This document shows positions 19,488 to 29,691 of a DNA stretch of 64,000 nt, piece after piece (position 1 is the first letter of the stretch; each line of letters starts with the position of its first letter). Below the pieces are notes generated by a model that had not been told where the DNA came from, made no database searches, and saw only the letters and a list, made by a program, of their open reading frames with translations. Origin of the DNA: Oopsacas minuta (taxonomy: Eukaryota; Porifera; Hexactinellida; Lyssacinosida; Leucopsacidae); the NCBI GenBank assembly GCA_024704765.1, contig JAKMXF010000018.1:30339-94338 (forward strand). Direction: 5' to 3'. A program made the position numbers and the translations under genes.

Positions 19488-20649
19488 ATGCATAACTACG
19501 GTTGTATCCTATTGGTATGTATACTGTATATCGGAGGTGTTATGGGGTGTCGGATGCTGGTGGAGGTGGATAGTAACCAGGGATGGAAACTGTTTGGTAA
19601 GTTCATAATACGGGTAGGAGGGAATGAATTCCTAGCGGCTACTTCTGTTGTCAGTGAAAAATTGGTACTCAATGAAGTATCAGGTCCTAAATCTCTTTGG
19701 GTGAGTAATGATTTGTTTATTTGTTTATTTGTTTATTTATTTGTTTATTTATTTGTTTATTTATTTGTTTATTTATTTGTTTATAGTCCTATCGTGACGG
19801 TATGATAACCAACTTATTTCACAAACAAGTCGTAACTGTAGATTCAAATTTCTTAGTTTTAACTGAGCCGGCTGATCCCCCTACACCCTCCCAGGTATTT
19901 GAGTACGTTAACGGGACCCTGTGGAACAGAGAGACAGACCTATATCTCACTGGATGGGGAAAGAATCAGACTGCAACCCTTGAGGAGAAGGGAGGAGGGT
20001 GCAAGCAACGGCAGGTGACATACCTCATGAATGAGCAATGGTCACTAGTTGGTACACAGGTGATGTCTGCACTGACTGGATTAGTCCTTACTAGGAAGGA
20101 GGGAGTATCAGAGGTGTATGCTCTACCTTATAATGCTACTGATAAGTAAGTAAATAACAACAGGATTGTGATTATTCATATTTTGAATAATCACATATTA
20201 CATACCATGAATCATAGCATTCTATACATGAATATATTCACCAGCTCCCCTAACGTACTTCTGTGACGTGTTATATCCCAGTTTCCATGGTTACCTCGTT
20301 GGTATCTGGCTATACACCTCAGTGAGGGAGGGTGTCATACCAGGGGCTAAAATTAATACAGTATATACATATTTTGACACCTTATCAGATATTAATAACT
20401 AAATTACTGTCTAGATCACTTCACCAGGATTGGTATTTTGGATTAGGGAAATTTAGAAATGCAGACTTTATTCTGACAGCTCTACCCTCTGGTCAAGGAG
20501 TTGCAGAAGTCTATGAAATAGGGAAGAATTTTGATCAGCTGTTCTATATGGCTAACGGATTTATACGTAACCTTAAAAGCAAGATGGCTATGTATATTCC
20601 AAAGGACGGTAGCAGTATCCGGTTTAGAAAAGAGCATGTATTCTTTTAA
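19488..20649 (+). CDS. Orphan secreted protein with repeated beta-strand-rich units
   Basis: I do not recognise the family. Four exons fit: 19488-19700, 19787-20145, 20282-20321 and 20389-20649, giving about 290 residues. The N-terminus is a signal peptide (MHNYGCILLVCILYIGGVMG) followed by soluble, beta-rich sequence. Two segments resemble each other: GLVLTRKEGVSEVYALPYN and FILTALPSGQGVAEVYEIGKN. This suggests an internal duplication, perhaps of a beta-trefoil-like fold. There is one NxT glycosylation site (NGTLWN) and others near NQTATL and NATDK. Intron 1 is almost entirely (TTTG/TTTA)n. The third junction uses the strong donor GTGAGG and the acceptor TTATCAG. It converges with the Rab gene, only 82 bp between stop codons. 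Confidence 0.7.
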
Positions 20650-20731
20650 TTTAGTGTATTTACATCAAAATTATCGAATATACAATCTAGTAGCATATAA
20701 ACAAACACACAATCAAACAAACAAACAATAT

Positions 20732-22181
20732 TTATGTCATATTCCTTCTGTTTGTGAAACAGCATTTACTATTTGATCTTGCTTGGATAATAGCTTTATC
20801 GGGTAAATTTACTTTTATATCCTCTGCGGGCATGAGACCCCCTTCAACACCTCTAAAGTGTCCCTTTTTAATAATGGCATCCCCCAGTTGTTGGAACATC
20901 ATTTGAGTTTTAATAGTATCAGTAGAAGATGTCTCTATGTAAGGAATATTCTTGTTAGTGGAGAATTTGTCTATTTCATCTCTTGGCACCTTTCTGTCTA
21001 AGTCACACTTGTTACCGACGAGTAGCATAACAAAGGTGTCTATAGAGTGTGTATTAATATACGTGGTTAATCAGGTACCCTAGAGGAAGATCTCCAGGGG
21101 ACAGAGGCAAGGGAGGAGGGGCTATGATTATAAATACCCGTACACACTCTTAAGTATTATGTAACCAGCTGTCACGGGAAAAATTGTTCGAATTATTGGG
21201 TATACAAATTTAGAGTTGTTAACTGTATATAGTAGTCAAAAGGTGTAAGAATTATTGTGTATATGAATGGGGTGTAAGGAACATATAGCTTACCTTCTGA
21301 TGTGTTTTCATACACATAGTTTATCCATTCTTCTAACTTCCAGAATGTCTTAGGGTTGTTAAGATCGAACACTAATAAGACCCCTGAAATATTCCTGAAG
21401 TAAGAGCTAGACAGAGAACGGAACCTTTCTTGTCCTGCGGAGTCCCATATATCAACAGCTAGACGGGAGTCTGTTGGTTTAAGTCCTTCTAGCTCATTCT
21501 GTGTAAATATGTGTAGATGATAGTCTATACCTAGATAGAATACGCTAGATAACCAGGGAGGGGGGACAGGATAACTAGATAACCAGGGAGGGGGGGACAG
21601 GTGAACTAGAGAACCAGGGAGGGGGACAGGGGATCTCTAAACAAATGCTACTACAATAGTAACTCTATAATTATACGTGAACAATGTTTGTTTGTGTACA
21701 GAATTGATGGAAGAACTGGAAAGAGCCACATATTTGAAATTTGGTATGAGTGTAGAATATGATATACAAGTTAAGTAGTTTGTATATACCTCACACTGTA
21801 GATTGAATTTATTACATTTGATTCTAACAAATATGAGATTATGCTGTGATTATGTTATACACACCCTCAGGGTACCTCTATACAAGAAGTACCCTCAGGG
21901 TGGAAGTAAGCTTCGATTGACCATTTTAGAACTGAGCCACTAGAATATGTAATATAGTATTAGTCAGCACAGTAAAATTAAAATTTGTTACCTATAGTAG
22001 GACTACACATGGGTTCAAACACCCCTGTAGCCAGCTGTTTAACCAGACTAGTCTTCCCAGTACCAGAATCTCCTATTAGTATAACACGTGCTTTGGGTAT
22101 ATCATGACTTGATGCTATTCCGTCAATGACATTACTCTCCTGTATGTTTGTCCTATCAGATATTGTATTGATCTCTATCAT
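20732..22181 (-). CDS. Rab-type small GTPase with displaced C-terminal cysteines
   Basis: Three exons (22181-21992, 21530-21294, 21039-20732) give about 244 residues. After a 30-residue N-terminal extension come the G motifs: GDSGTGKTS (P-loop), WDSAGQERFRS (switch II, with Ser instead of the usual Thr in WDTAG), NKCDL (G4) and ETSSTD (G5, usually ETSAK). This defines a Rab-family vesicle-traffic GTPase, but I cannot assign a subfamily. The C-terminus reads SNSKCCFTNRRNMT. The Cys pair expected to be prenylated is not terminal but is followed by eight residues, so membrane anchoring in the usual way is doubtful. Intron 1 (21531-21991) holds a 30-bp tandem repeat. Confidence 0.88.
21545..21632. 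repeat. Three-copy 30-bp tandem repeat
   Basis: The unit CTAGATAACCAGGGAGG plus a G-run and ACAGG occurs three times in the first intron of the Rab gene, varying mainly in the number of G residues. Confidence 0.85.
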
Positions 22182-22530
22182 ATAGCTAGCTGCTATAACT
22201 TAAGGATATGAGGGATCAGTGGTTACTAAACTGGGAACATTGGCCAACTTAAATACTTAGTTAAATAAATCGAGCAACTGCCTGGATACAATAATTCACA
22301 ATAGGAATGTATGAGATAATAGTATTGTAAAATTCCCGCTTATATATCACAAGAAAATCTCAATAATTATATGAATGTTACTAAAAATAGATTGAAAGTA
22401 AAATAATGAATTATTGACACAATCATGCTGTACGTGTTTCAGTAATTGTGTGAGTAATATATACAACAATAAAACAAACAAACAAACAAACTGGAGGAGT
22501 TTATATTAATTAAAATGTAGAATTAATGAA
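22182..22530. other. 349-bp spacer between the Rab and E2 genes
   Basis: No coding sequence is seen. The only structure is a short (AAAC)n run at 22476-22493. The Rab promoter should lie in the left part. Confidence 0.6.
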
Positions 22531-24041
22531 TCATGTATTGGTGATATCTTTCGGTATTAAAACATCATCTGTATCAGCTGCATACTCGTTACCAGATTGG
22601 TCGTTATCATCAGAATCTGTCTGTTCGTTATAGTCATAATAAGGATCATCTATGTCCTCCAGGAATTCACAGCCAGAGTCATTCTCCTTGTCTAACAGAC
22701 TGGATTGAGATTCCAGACGAGGCTTAGACATAGCTAGATACTCCTGTAGTGTTAACGGTACCTATATGGTATAATTGAGTTGATGTTACTATTTACCAGT
22801 CTGGTTTTATACTGGATACAGTAAACTCTGGTTATAACGAAGTGCTCGAGGCCTGACCCCGCTTCATTTCGTAATATCGAGAGTTGATTGTATTTTCAAA
22901 TATTGTCCGTTATACAGAGCCCTATCACTTAACTAATAGCATATCAGTCTAGACATAGTCATAACCTTCAAATCTGATAGGTGGACACATTTGTTACCTT
23001 TTCTCAGGAATGTATGAATATTCATATTATTTGTTATAAATCAGATCGCTTTACAAATAATTAACAAATTTGTAGCAAATTCCATTTCTCGAATAAACTA
23101 CACTCAATACATAACTATGTTACCTTCACGTTGTCCTTGATAGCTTCCTGTCTAGAAAGCTCAACCTGTTCCTGTACTATCTTACTGTACTCTTGACTCC
23201 CTTTCTTACCCTCTTTCATCTTACGGTACATCACAGAGGCGTCAACATTCGCAGCTGATGAGGTATTTGGCTCATTCAGTAGAGATTGTACAGAGAGTAG
23301 AATAGTTCGTACTGATTGAGTAGGATTCCATCTAAAATAATAACATACATTCCATTGCAATTATAGTGTAACTATGGATACTGACCTCTCGTTAGGAAGC
23401 TCTCCACTGAGTGGATCCTCTCCCGGGGGATGTAAGATAGAAATACAGACCTCTCCATTCATGTACACGTTAGGATGCCAGAGAGAGGTCTTGAAGGCGA
23501 ACTTAGGGGGCGAGTAAGGATAATCAGGCGGGAAAGTCATCTTAGCTTTGAAGTACCCCCCAGCATAAGGGGTGTCAGGTGGACCAAATATCACTACGTC
23601 CCATTCCAGGATGTTAAGCTCATTAGCCTATTAAATTTAATTCATATATTAGGTGTGAAAGTATTCACATGGATAATCTCACATATGGCCTGGTTTCGCA
23701 GAATACAGTGTATACAGGTTATGAGAACATCCTTGGTAGTATCGATACACATGTTATTATAATCGGTAAATATACAGGAATATAAGAGAACCGGTTTCCA
23801 GAGGATGGTGGTTATAACCGGCATCTACTGTATTTAGAACTGGTCCCTATGGGTCAGCAGTTTCCAACCTTATTCACCCGTCGTGGCCCCCTGCTGTCGT
23901 CCGTGGATCACCTGCAGTAAATACATAACTTACATCAATAATGAATCCTTCTAACGGTTCTTTAACCATTTTGCTTAATTCATTCTGGAGAGTCCTCTGA
24001 CAAATACTTGGTGTTGCCAGGGCAGAGGATATGGATGCCAT
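22531..24041 (-). CDS. CDC34: Ubiquitin-conjugating enzyme E2 R (CDC34 type)
   Basis: This E2 works with SCF-type cullin ligases to extend ubiquitin chains on cell-cycle substrates. Four exons (24041-23934, 23627-23386, 23331-23124, 22761-22531) give 262 residues. The UBC fold is clear, with [15 protein letters not shown] holding the catalytic Cys. It is followed by the acidic-loop insertion [17 protein letters not shown], which is diagnostic of CDC34/UBE2R/UBE2G enzymes. The C-terminal tail is long and acidic ([20 protein letters not shown]), as in CDC34, where it contacts the cullin basic canyon. The ATG follows directly after TTAGCTAG. The introns carry a pogo-like element and a TACAGTGTATACC-family element. 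Confidence 0.95.
22819..22890. repeat. Small pogo/Tc1-like MITE with TA target site
   Basis: CAGTAAACTCTGGTTATAACG at the left and TTCGTAATATCGAGAGTTGA near the right are imperfect inverted repeats. The element is flanked by TA on both sides, as expected for the Tc1/pogo group. It is about 72 bp and sits in an intron of the E2 gene. Confidence 0.6.
23706..23830. repeat. TACAGTGTATACCGG-family MITE (copy 1)
   Basis: The terminal CAGTGTATACAGGTTATGAG pairs with GGTTATAACCGGCATCTACTG at the other end, and TA flanks both sides. Other copies are at 26829-26930, 35951-36050, 37892-37959, 47210-47271 and 57718-57804. The next 55 bp (23855-23910) are a separate hAT-like remnant. Confidence 0.65.
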
Positions 24042-24253
24042 CTAGCTAACACGTCAAAATCATAGAACATATATTAGATATATACATATAGAAGTGTGAT
24101 AAATTAATGTGTGTGTGAAATAAACAAGCAATATGAATAGACATACATATCCTCAGCATAGCAACCAAATACACAAATAAACAACAGCTGTCTGCTGAGG
24201 TGTTAGAAATATAAAAGACATTAAAATATTGATAATGGATAAAATATGTAACT

Positions 24254-25137
24254 TCAATGTATCACTGGTTTAGGCTTAGTTTTGATTGGAGGAGGTTCTG
24301 CATTCCTGACTGGGGATTTGTTTGCTGGGGTGATACTTTTTATCACATTAGTCATACCGAATGTGTCAGATTTCGCGAGTTTGTTTTTAGGTGTTAAATT
24401 CAATTCTATATCTCTTTCTATCTCCGCCAGCATTTTGTATATATCTTGTATAATCACGTCAGATTTTGTTTGAGGTCTAAATAATGAAAAGTAACCTATA
24501 AGTATGGAAATAAAGGTATAGCCAAATAACAACGAGGTAACCATGGAAACTGGGACATAACACGTCACAGAGTTGGTGAATAGAATGCTATGATTCATGG
24601 TATGTAGTCCCCGTCCAATGGTGCTAAAATATGAATAATCACCCCAGCTACTATTCTAGGTGTTAATAAGATAATAGTAACTGACTTTGCTTTCGGCTTA
24701 GGAGCTGTCACTAAATAAAAATTAGAATTATAGTTTTCATAGTAACAGGGTTATTAGATAGGAATGTTATACATACCAGGATGCTTAGCCTCCTCCGCGG
24801 GTATTACATGCAGTAGATCTTCCAGGTCGTTACCTAGTGAGGTATCGTGAGATCTGTTCGGGGGAGGAGGGGGCAAGTCGTCATCCAAAGAGAGAGCTAA
24901 CTCCAGGTCTGATTCCTACAGGTGTTAGAAATAGGATATAGTTACAGAAGGTTCAACTAACTACATACAGAGTAACCTCCACAGACTGGCCCTGTAGAAA
25001 CCGAGTGGAAAATAAATTGAGTGAATTCCTATCACATCTTTTGTCTGGTTACATATATGTGTAATAGGAATGTGTGAAGTTACCTGGGGTACATCTCCCA
25101 GTACAGCTTCCAGAGAGGGTGAGGATGCACGTGCCAT
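24254..25137 (-). CDS. Small acidic/proline-rich protein of unknown function
   Basis: I do not recognise it. Four exons fit: 25137 to about 25085, about 24916-24780, a short one near 24713-24690, and 24476-24254, giving roughly 146 residues. The start is MARASSPSLEAVLGDVP. A DDDLPPPPPNR stretch follows, which could bind EVH1 or SH3 domains. Next is an amphipathic helix (DVIIQDIYKMLAEIERDIEL), then a basic Pro-rich tail (PPPIKTKPKPVIH). The ATG comes straight after AAATTAG. It lies between two same-strand genes without shared function. The exon choice is mine from phase and splice sites, so the third exon is the least certain. Confidence 0.6.
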
Positions 25138-25843
25138 CTAATTTCTAATATAAAACTAGAGTAAACATAAACAATCACCTCTATAAGAATTACAGATAAA
25201 CAATAAGCCAATTATTAATGCGATAATGAAAATATGGCAGTAGTTCTCAACCTCTGAGGCTCACGGATCTCTCGGCGGTCTATTAAATGTCTTAAAATGG
25301 TACAGGGGGTACAGGGGAGGATCGCTTCTGTAGAGATACTAACAGACACCCAGGGAGATCAGAGGAGGTCTGTAACCCCTGTACTTGAAGTAAGTATAAT
25401 AACCTATACTATGAATATTATTGATTATAGCAGATTAATACTCGAAGAAATGCAGTAGAATCCTTAAATTCTAGAAGAATAGTCTTACAAGAAACCAATT
25501 AGTTAGGATTGATTGAGTGCGTATTTGAAATATCTCCCTAATCAAGTTCTTAAGGGTTAGATGGATTCTGATAGCGGGAATTTGTATAGCTTATAAGATA
25601 ACCGGTTAGAAGACCCGTGCGACCATCGCCGGATAAATAAGAATTTGCTTCCAGCCTGCTCTGTTCTTATAAGCAATAACCTCTCCAGGGTCCGACCCTA
25701 TATGTAACTAAGAATAGCTCTAACTTATGAAATAATAAATCAGGCAATTATAGCTAGGAATTAATTCAAATCGTAAAATATACAAAAATATAAAACAGCT
25801 GTAAAATATAAATCCATGCAAAGAGCATATCTACAATTCAATT
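25138..25843. other. 706-bp spacer with a hAT-like remnant
   Basis: No gene is seen. CAGTAGTTCTCAACCTCTGA at 25238 is a degraded hAT-type end related to 11549 and 23855. The rest is AT-rich. Confidence 0.55.
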
Positions 25844-28006
25844 CTATTTGTATTCAGAACTCAGTCTATCCTCTGTAGGGAGAGACATCTTGTTACGGGG
25901 TTTAGGTTCTACTATCTTAGCGTAGCCAGAGGGGTCCGTTGATTTAGCTAGCTTGCGGACATCAAGGGGACTCCTTGATACCATGACGTAATGTCCATCC
26001 GTGTCCTGTAGAGAATCCTTGGGGTCGAATTTAACATAAGCACCGTCTTCTGGATCGTTAGCATAGATAGGCTCTGCTTCTGGGAAGATCTCTGATCCTC
26101 TAGCTACTGTCTTATATGGAGTAATACTGATAGGAGATATGGGATTGTCAGAGCTGTCCTCATTCTAAATCAATGAATTACAGTATCAGATAGGTGTTAA
26201 GAATAAATATAATATCAGTATGGTTAACTGTAGTTATAAAGGGAGGGAGTACTGTACTTACAATATAAGAGGTAGGTCTCCTGGTTCTTGGTACAGGAGT
26301 AATGTCTTTAACTGTTGTTATGAGCACACTAACAGGAACGCTAGGAGTTATAGCAGCTGCCCTCTTAAGAGGAGATGAGAACTCCTTAGAGAGATCTGGT
26401 AGTATGTCTGTGTTAAGAGTGTTATGTGTAATAGTCTAGAGTAAATATGTGGTAAACAAACAAACAAACAAACGAACAACAAACAAATTACCCTAGCTTG
26501 TCGTGTAGACACAGACTTCCTTTCCTTAGGTTTGGGTCTGTCGCCAGAAAAAGGAGGAGGATATCTCGGGGCTACTAATCTCTTCTGAGAGCTCAACCGT
26601 CTAGGGGGGACAGGGAAATTAAAGTCTAGCTCCTCTGGGTACAGCTGTTCATGTCTGTGAGGAGGTATAGAGGGGAACGTGTCCTCTGGAGAGAGAGGGA
26701 GAGAAGAGAGGGAGGGAAGGGAGGGAAGGGAGGGGAGGGATGGGAGAGATGCACAAGAGTTCTGTTTCGTAGCTATTGGAGGTTTGGAGCTGTTCGTATA
26801 GACATGTTGCTACAAAAGACACAAAAGCATACCAGTTATAAGTAGAATACATGTTCTTATAACCGGTATAAATATAAAGGAATATATGAGAACCGGTTTC
26901 CACGGGATGGTGCTTATATCTGGTATTAACTTTAATAGTACATCTTTCGTTGTATGTACCTTAATGTTTGGATTTGGAGATTTGGGTCTCATGACCCTGT
27001 CAGGACGTGTGAACTCCTCCTCATCTGACCCTGAGTCCTCTCCCAGTGATACAGCTATCTCTGTAATATCTGCCTGTTGCATACCGTATACTCCATATGA
27101 GTCTCCGACCTGAGTGCCTATTGAGTTACATACCATAACCCTCATTCAGTAACTAGGGTATCCTAACTACGCTATAGGTTAAGAGGAATGTCACACACTT
27201 ACGTACTCTGAGATAACTCTGTGTCTCTGTTGTATGTACCGTATTCACAGGTATGTCCTGTCTCAGGATTAAAGGAGTAAGCTAGTCCTCTCTTGTCTCC
27301 CTCTTCCTTCTCTATAGCTGTCTTACGTCTGGCTGACATGTAGTTCTCATCTCCCTGAGTAGAGTCAGCAGCCACTATACAAATAAATACAGTGTAACTT
27401 AAATAAGAGAATTCGTAGTCCAATATAAATGAACCTCCACAAACAGGCTAGCAACCATTAGTATGCATAGATATTTACCATTATTCTTCCTGGCTAGAAG
27501 TAGGCCTGCCACATCACAAATATTCCTATGCCAGTTCTCCATCTCCTCTCTGCTGTCCGCTAGTAAGTAGTAGATCCTGTCTATACCCCCAGCCTCCCCT
27601 GGTTTTCCTGTATCATCTAGTGACCCCTTGACATCTAAGCTAATTATATTAGACTGAGCCCTGCATATATACACATCTAGTAACACCTATAAACAATAAT
27701 ATAGAGACATGAAAGAAATATAGGGAAAGCCCTGTTTTGGTATAAATTACTTAGAATAGTAAGTAAATAATAATAAAGCTGACCTCTTGTACTTTCTCTA
27801 AATCTATGATACCTTTCTGTTCTCCGTTAAACTTAGAGAAATACAGCAGTTTCTTGTGCTGGGTTAACACGAAGTAACGTCTCTGCCATCTTCTATTCTG
27901 AGAGAATGTTAGAACGAGAAAAGTATAAATAAGAGTAACTCACCATTTTTGGAGGAGATTTGGTAAGGAAACCCTCGTAGATTGATTCCTGATACATCTT
28001 CGACAT
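25844..28006 (-). CDS. PH-domain docking adaptor, GAB/DOS-like
   Basis: Eight exons join in phase into 507 residues, from MSKMYQESIYEG at 28006 to TAG at 25844-25846. Residues about 5-125 form a PH domain (YEGFLTKSPPK, WQRRYFVLTQHKKLLYF, then a C-terminal helix EEMENWHRNICDV). The remainder is unstructured and carries tyrosine motifs: ENYMSA, VYGM, IYAND (a YxN Grb2-SH2 ligand), GAYVKF, GHYVMV and GYAKI. It also has several Pro-rich SH3 ligands such as RYPPPFSGDRPKPK. This is the layout of GAB/IRS-type scaffolds that assemble Grb2, SHP2 or PI3K below receptor kinases. Exon 6 contains about five LPS tripeptides encoded by a GGGAAGGGA-type repeat (about 26695-26745), so its length may vary between individuals. 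Confidence 0.85.
26829..26930. repeat. TACAGTGTATACCGG-family MITE (copy 2)
   Basis: It carries ACATGTTCTTATAACCGGTA and AACCGGTTTCCACGGGATGG, matching the internal parts of copy 1. It lies in the intron between exons 5 and 6 of the PH adaptor. Confidence 0.6.
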
Positions 28007-28062
28007 CTCAGCTAATCATAAACAATAAACAAACAAACACAAATAAATAAATCCAGAATACT

Positions 28063-28137
28063 CATCCATGGTTTATAGTATATTATTAAAGCAACACATA
28101 AGCTAAATTTAGAATTATGAACCATGGATAATAGCCA
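28063..28137. repeat. AACCATGGATG-family element (copy 3)
   Basis: CATCCATGGTTTATAG and TTATGAACCATGGATAATAG face each other between the PH adaptor and phosphatase inhibitor-2 genes. Confidence 0.5.
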
Positions 28138-28181
28138 ACAGTTCGATATACGAGACATATACACACACAATTGTAAAAACT

Positions 28182-28664
28182 CTAATCATCATCCTCAACC
28201 ATTGACCGTCTAGCCATCTCCCGGGCCTGCTTCATGAAGGCACCCTCGTTGTAGTGTAGTTGACGTTTTTTCTTGAATATTTCATGCTTAGCCTTCTCCT
28301 CGGGGGTCATTGTCTCTTCGTCCGACCCGCTGTCCATGTCGATGCAGGGAGGGGGAGGTTCTTTATACACAAATGCAGTCGGATCGCTCTCTACTCTATC
28401 CGCTAATTCTTTGACTACTGACTTCTCTGCACCAGCAGGTTCATGACCTGGATCGTGTTCATACGGAGTTTTAGGCTCGACTATTTTCATGTGTCCGTAA
28501 TCCTTATCTTTAGGATGCAAGGTTGCTATAATATTCATTTCGTCCCACTGGAGACCCCCTGTCTCTTTCTTGGCGTCCTTGGTCCGTTTGAGGATTGAAG
28601 CCGGCCTGGTAGACCTTGATGCTTTGAGCTTATCAGCTGATGTAGCCGTGACAGCTTCTGCCAT
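28182..28664 (-). CDS. PPP1R2: Protein phosphatase 1 inhibitor-2
   Basis: This is an intronless 160-residue protein. Inhibitor-2 binds and restrains the PP1 catalytic subunit, and GSK3 phosphorylation at a conserved Thr releases it. The diagnostic segments are present in order: RPASILKRT (the ILK PP1-contact motif), LQWDEMNIIATLHPKDKDYG, MKIVEPKTPYEHDP (the PxTPY GSK3 site), and KKKRQLHYNEGAFMKQARE (the helix that covers the PP1 active site). The C-terminus is acidic (VEDDD). Length is slightly below the human 205 because the central acidic loop is shorter. It is tandem with the PH adaptor, whose ATG is 175 bp downstream of this stop. Confidence 0.95.
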   Translation of the reverse strand: MAEAVTATSADKLKASRSTRPASILKRTKDAKKETGGLQWDEMNIIATLHPKDKDYGHMKIVEPKTPYEHDPGHEPAGAEKSVVKELADRVESDPTAFVYKEPPPPCIDMDSGSDEETMTPEEKAKHEIFKKKRQLHYNEGAFMKQAREMARRSMVEDDD

Positions 28665-29691
28665 ATAAATACGCTAATTATTACCTGTAATATAGTTATC
28701 AATTAAAGGAAAGTTCAAGTTCCATTTTGTGTGATCAACAGATTTTACTTGTAATATATAGCTAATATAGGGGTGTTATAATAACAAACATAATTGAGAT
28801 AGGCTCAAATAGTTATAATCCATGGTTTATAGTACCCACTATTCTATTAATATAATTGTGGGTGTTCTTTATAAGCTGTTACCACCCACATATTTGTCTT
28901 ATTGGGCGGTTGCTATGCTGTAATACAATAAAGTATATTGATAATGAATTGTAGTGCTTATATGTAATATTATATTATACAATATTCAGGAATATACCTC
29001 CCTTCGTATTGTTATTATTTGTTATTGATATCCAGCATAGTAACGCTATCTGTCATATGGTATTCACCATATAATATATTACGTCACATGCGGTTCCTTA
29101 ATATTATAGGCTCTTATTATTCCTCCCATCTACTTCAATACTAATACACAGATATTCAAGTTTATACATTTCTAATTAGTTTTTATTTGCATTACTTTCT
29201 GGAACAGATTTTAGCTTAGAAGTGAGTTAGTTTAATTTGTATTATTTGTCTCAGGGCTTGAGTATTGGATTGTACTGACCTAAGGGGTATATTTCTATGG
29301 GAGAGGGGTCCGTTACATCAGCGGTTCCAACGCTGGGTCCATGTACCTCTTAGTGGTCCACATGATCTCAATATTTGTATTACTGCTACTCTACATATAC
29401 CCAAATGTATATGAATTGCTTGAAAGCTCTGGTATATCTCAGCTACACATATTACACGTATTTATTGCAATAATAGCTATATTCTTCTATAATAAATAAC
29501 TCATAACAGAATATAATATAGGATTATACCCCAGCTTATAAATATACACAGATATAGTATAGGTCATAATATCAGGACTATAGTTCTTGTTACGTGAGGC
29601 AGGGCTTATATTAATCTGTATTAGTTATATGAGGTTGTGACCATGGATATTTGTAAATATTTTCTCTGTTTGTTTACTTATTTTATAAGAC
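28665..29691. other. 1-kb divergent region between inhibitor-2 and the LMO7-like gene
   Basis: No coding exon is visible. It holds an AACCATGG fragment at about 28821, a hAT-like end CAGCGGTTCCAACGCTGG at 29319, and AT-rich sequence. Promoters for both flanking genes should lie here. Confidence 0.55.

Noticed and set aside
20145-20281. A frameshift between exons 2 and 3 of the orphan secreted gene
   Set aside because: Using the acceptor TATCCCAG at 20281 instead of CACCAG at 20244 restores the frame, so no break is required.
20361-20388. A 28-nt intron in the orphan secreted gene (GTATAT to TATCAG)
   Set aside because: The stronger donor GTGAGG at 20322 gives a normal 67-nt intron with the same phase and acceptor, so an ultra-short intron is not needed.
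26649-27145. Independent short genes suggested by open frames around the GA-rich repeat
   Set aside because: They are antisense or out-of-frame shadows of exons 5 and 6 of the PH adaptor and of the MITE between them.
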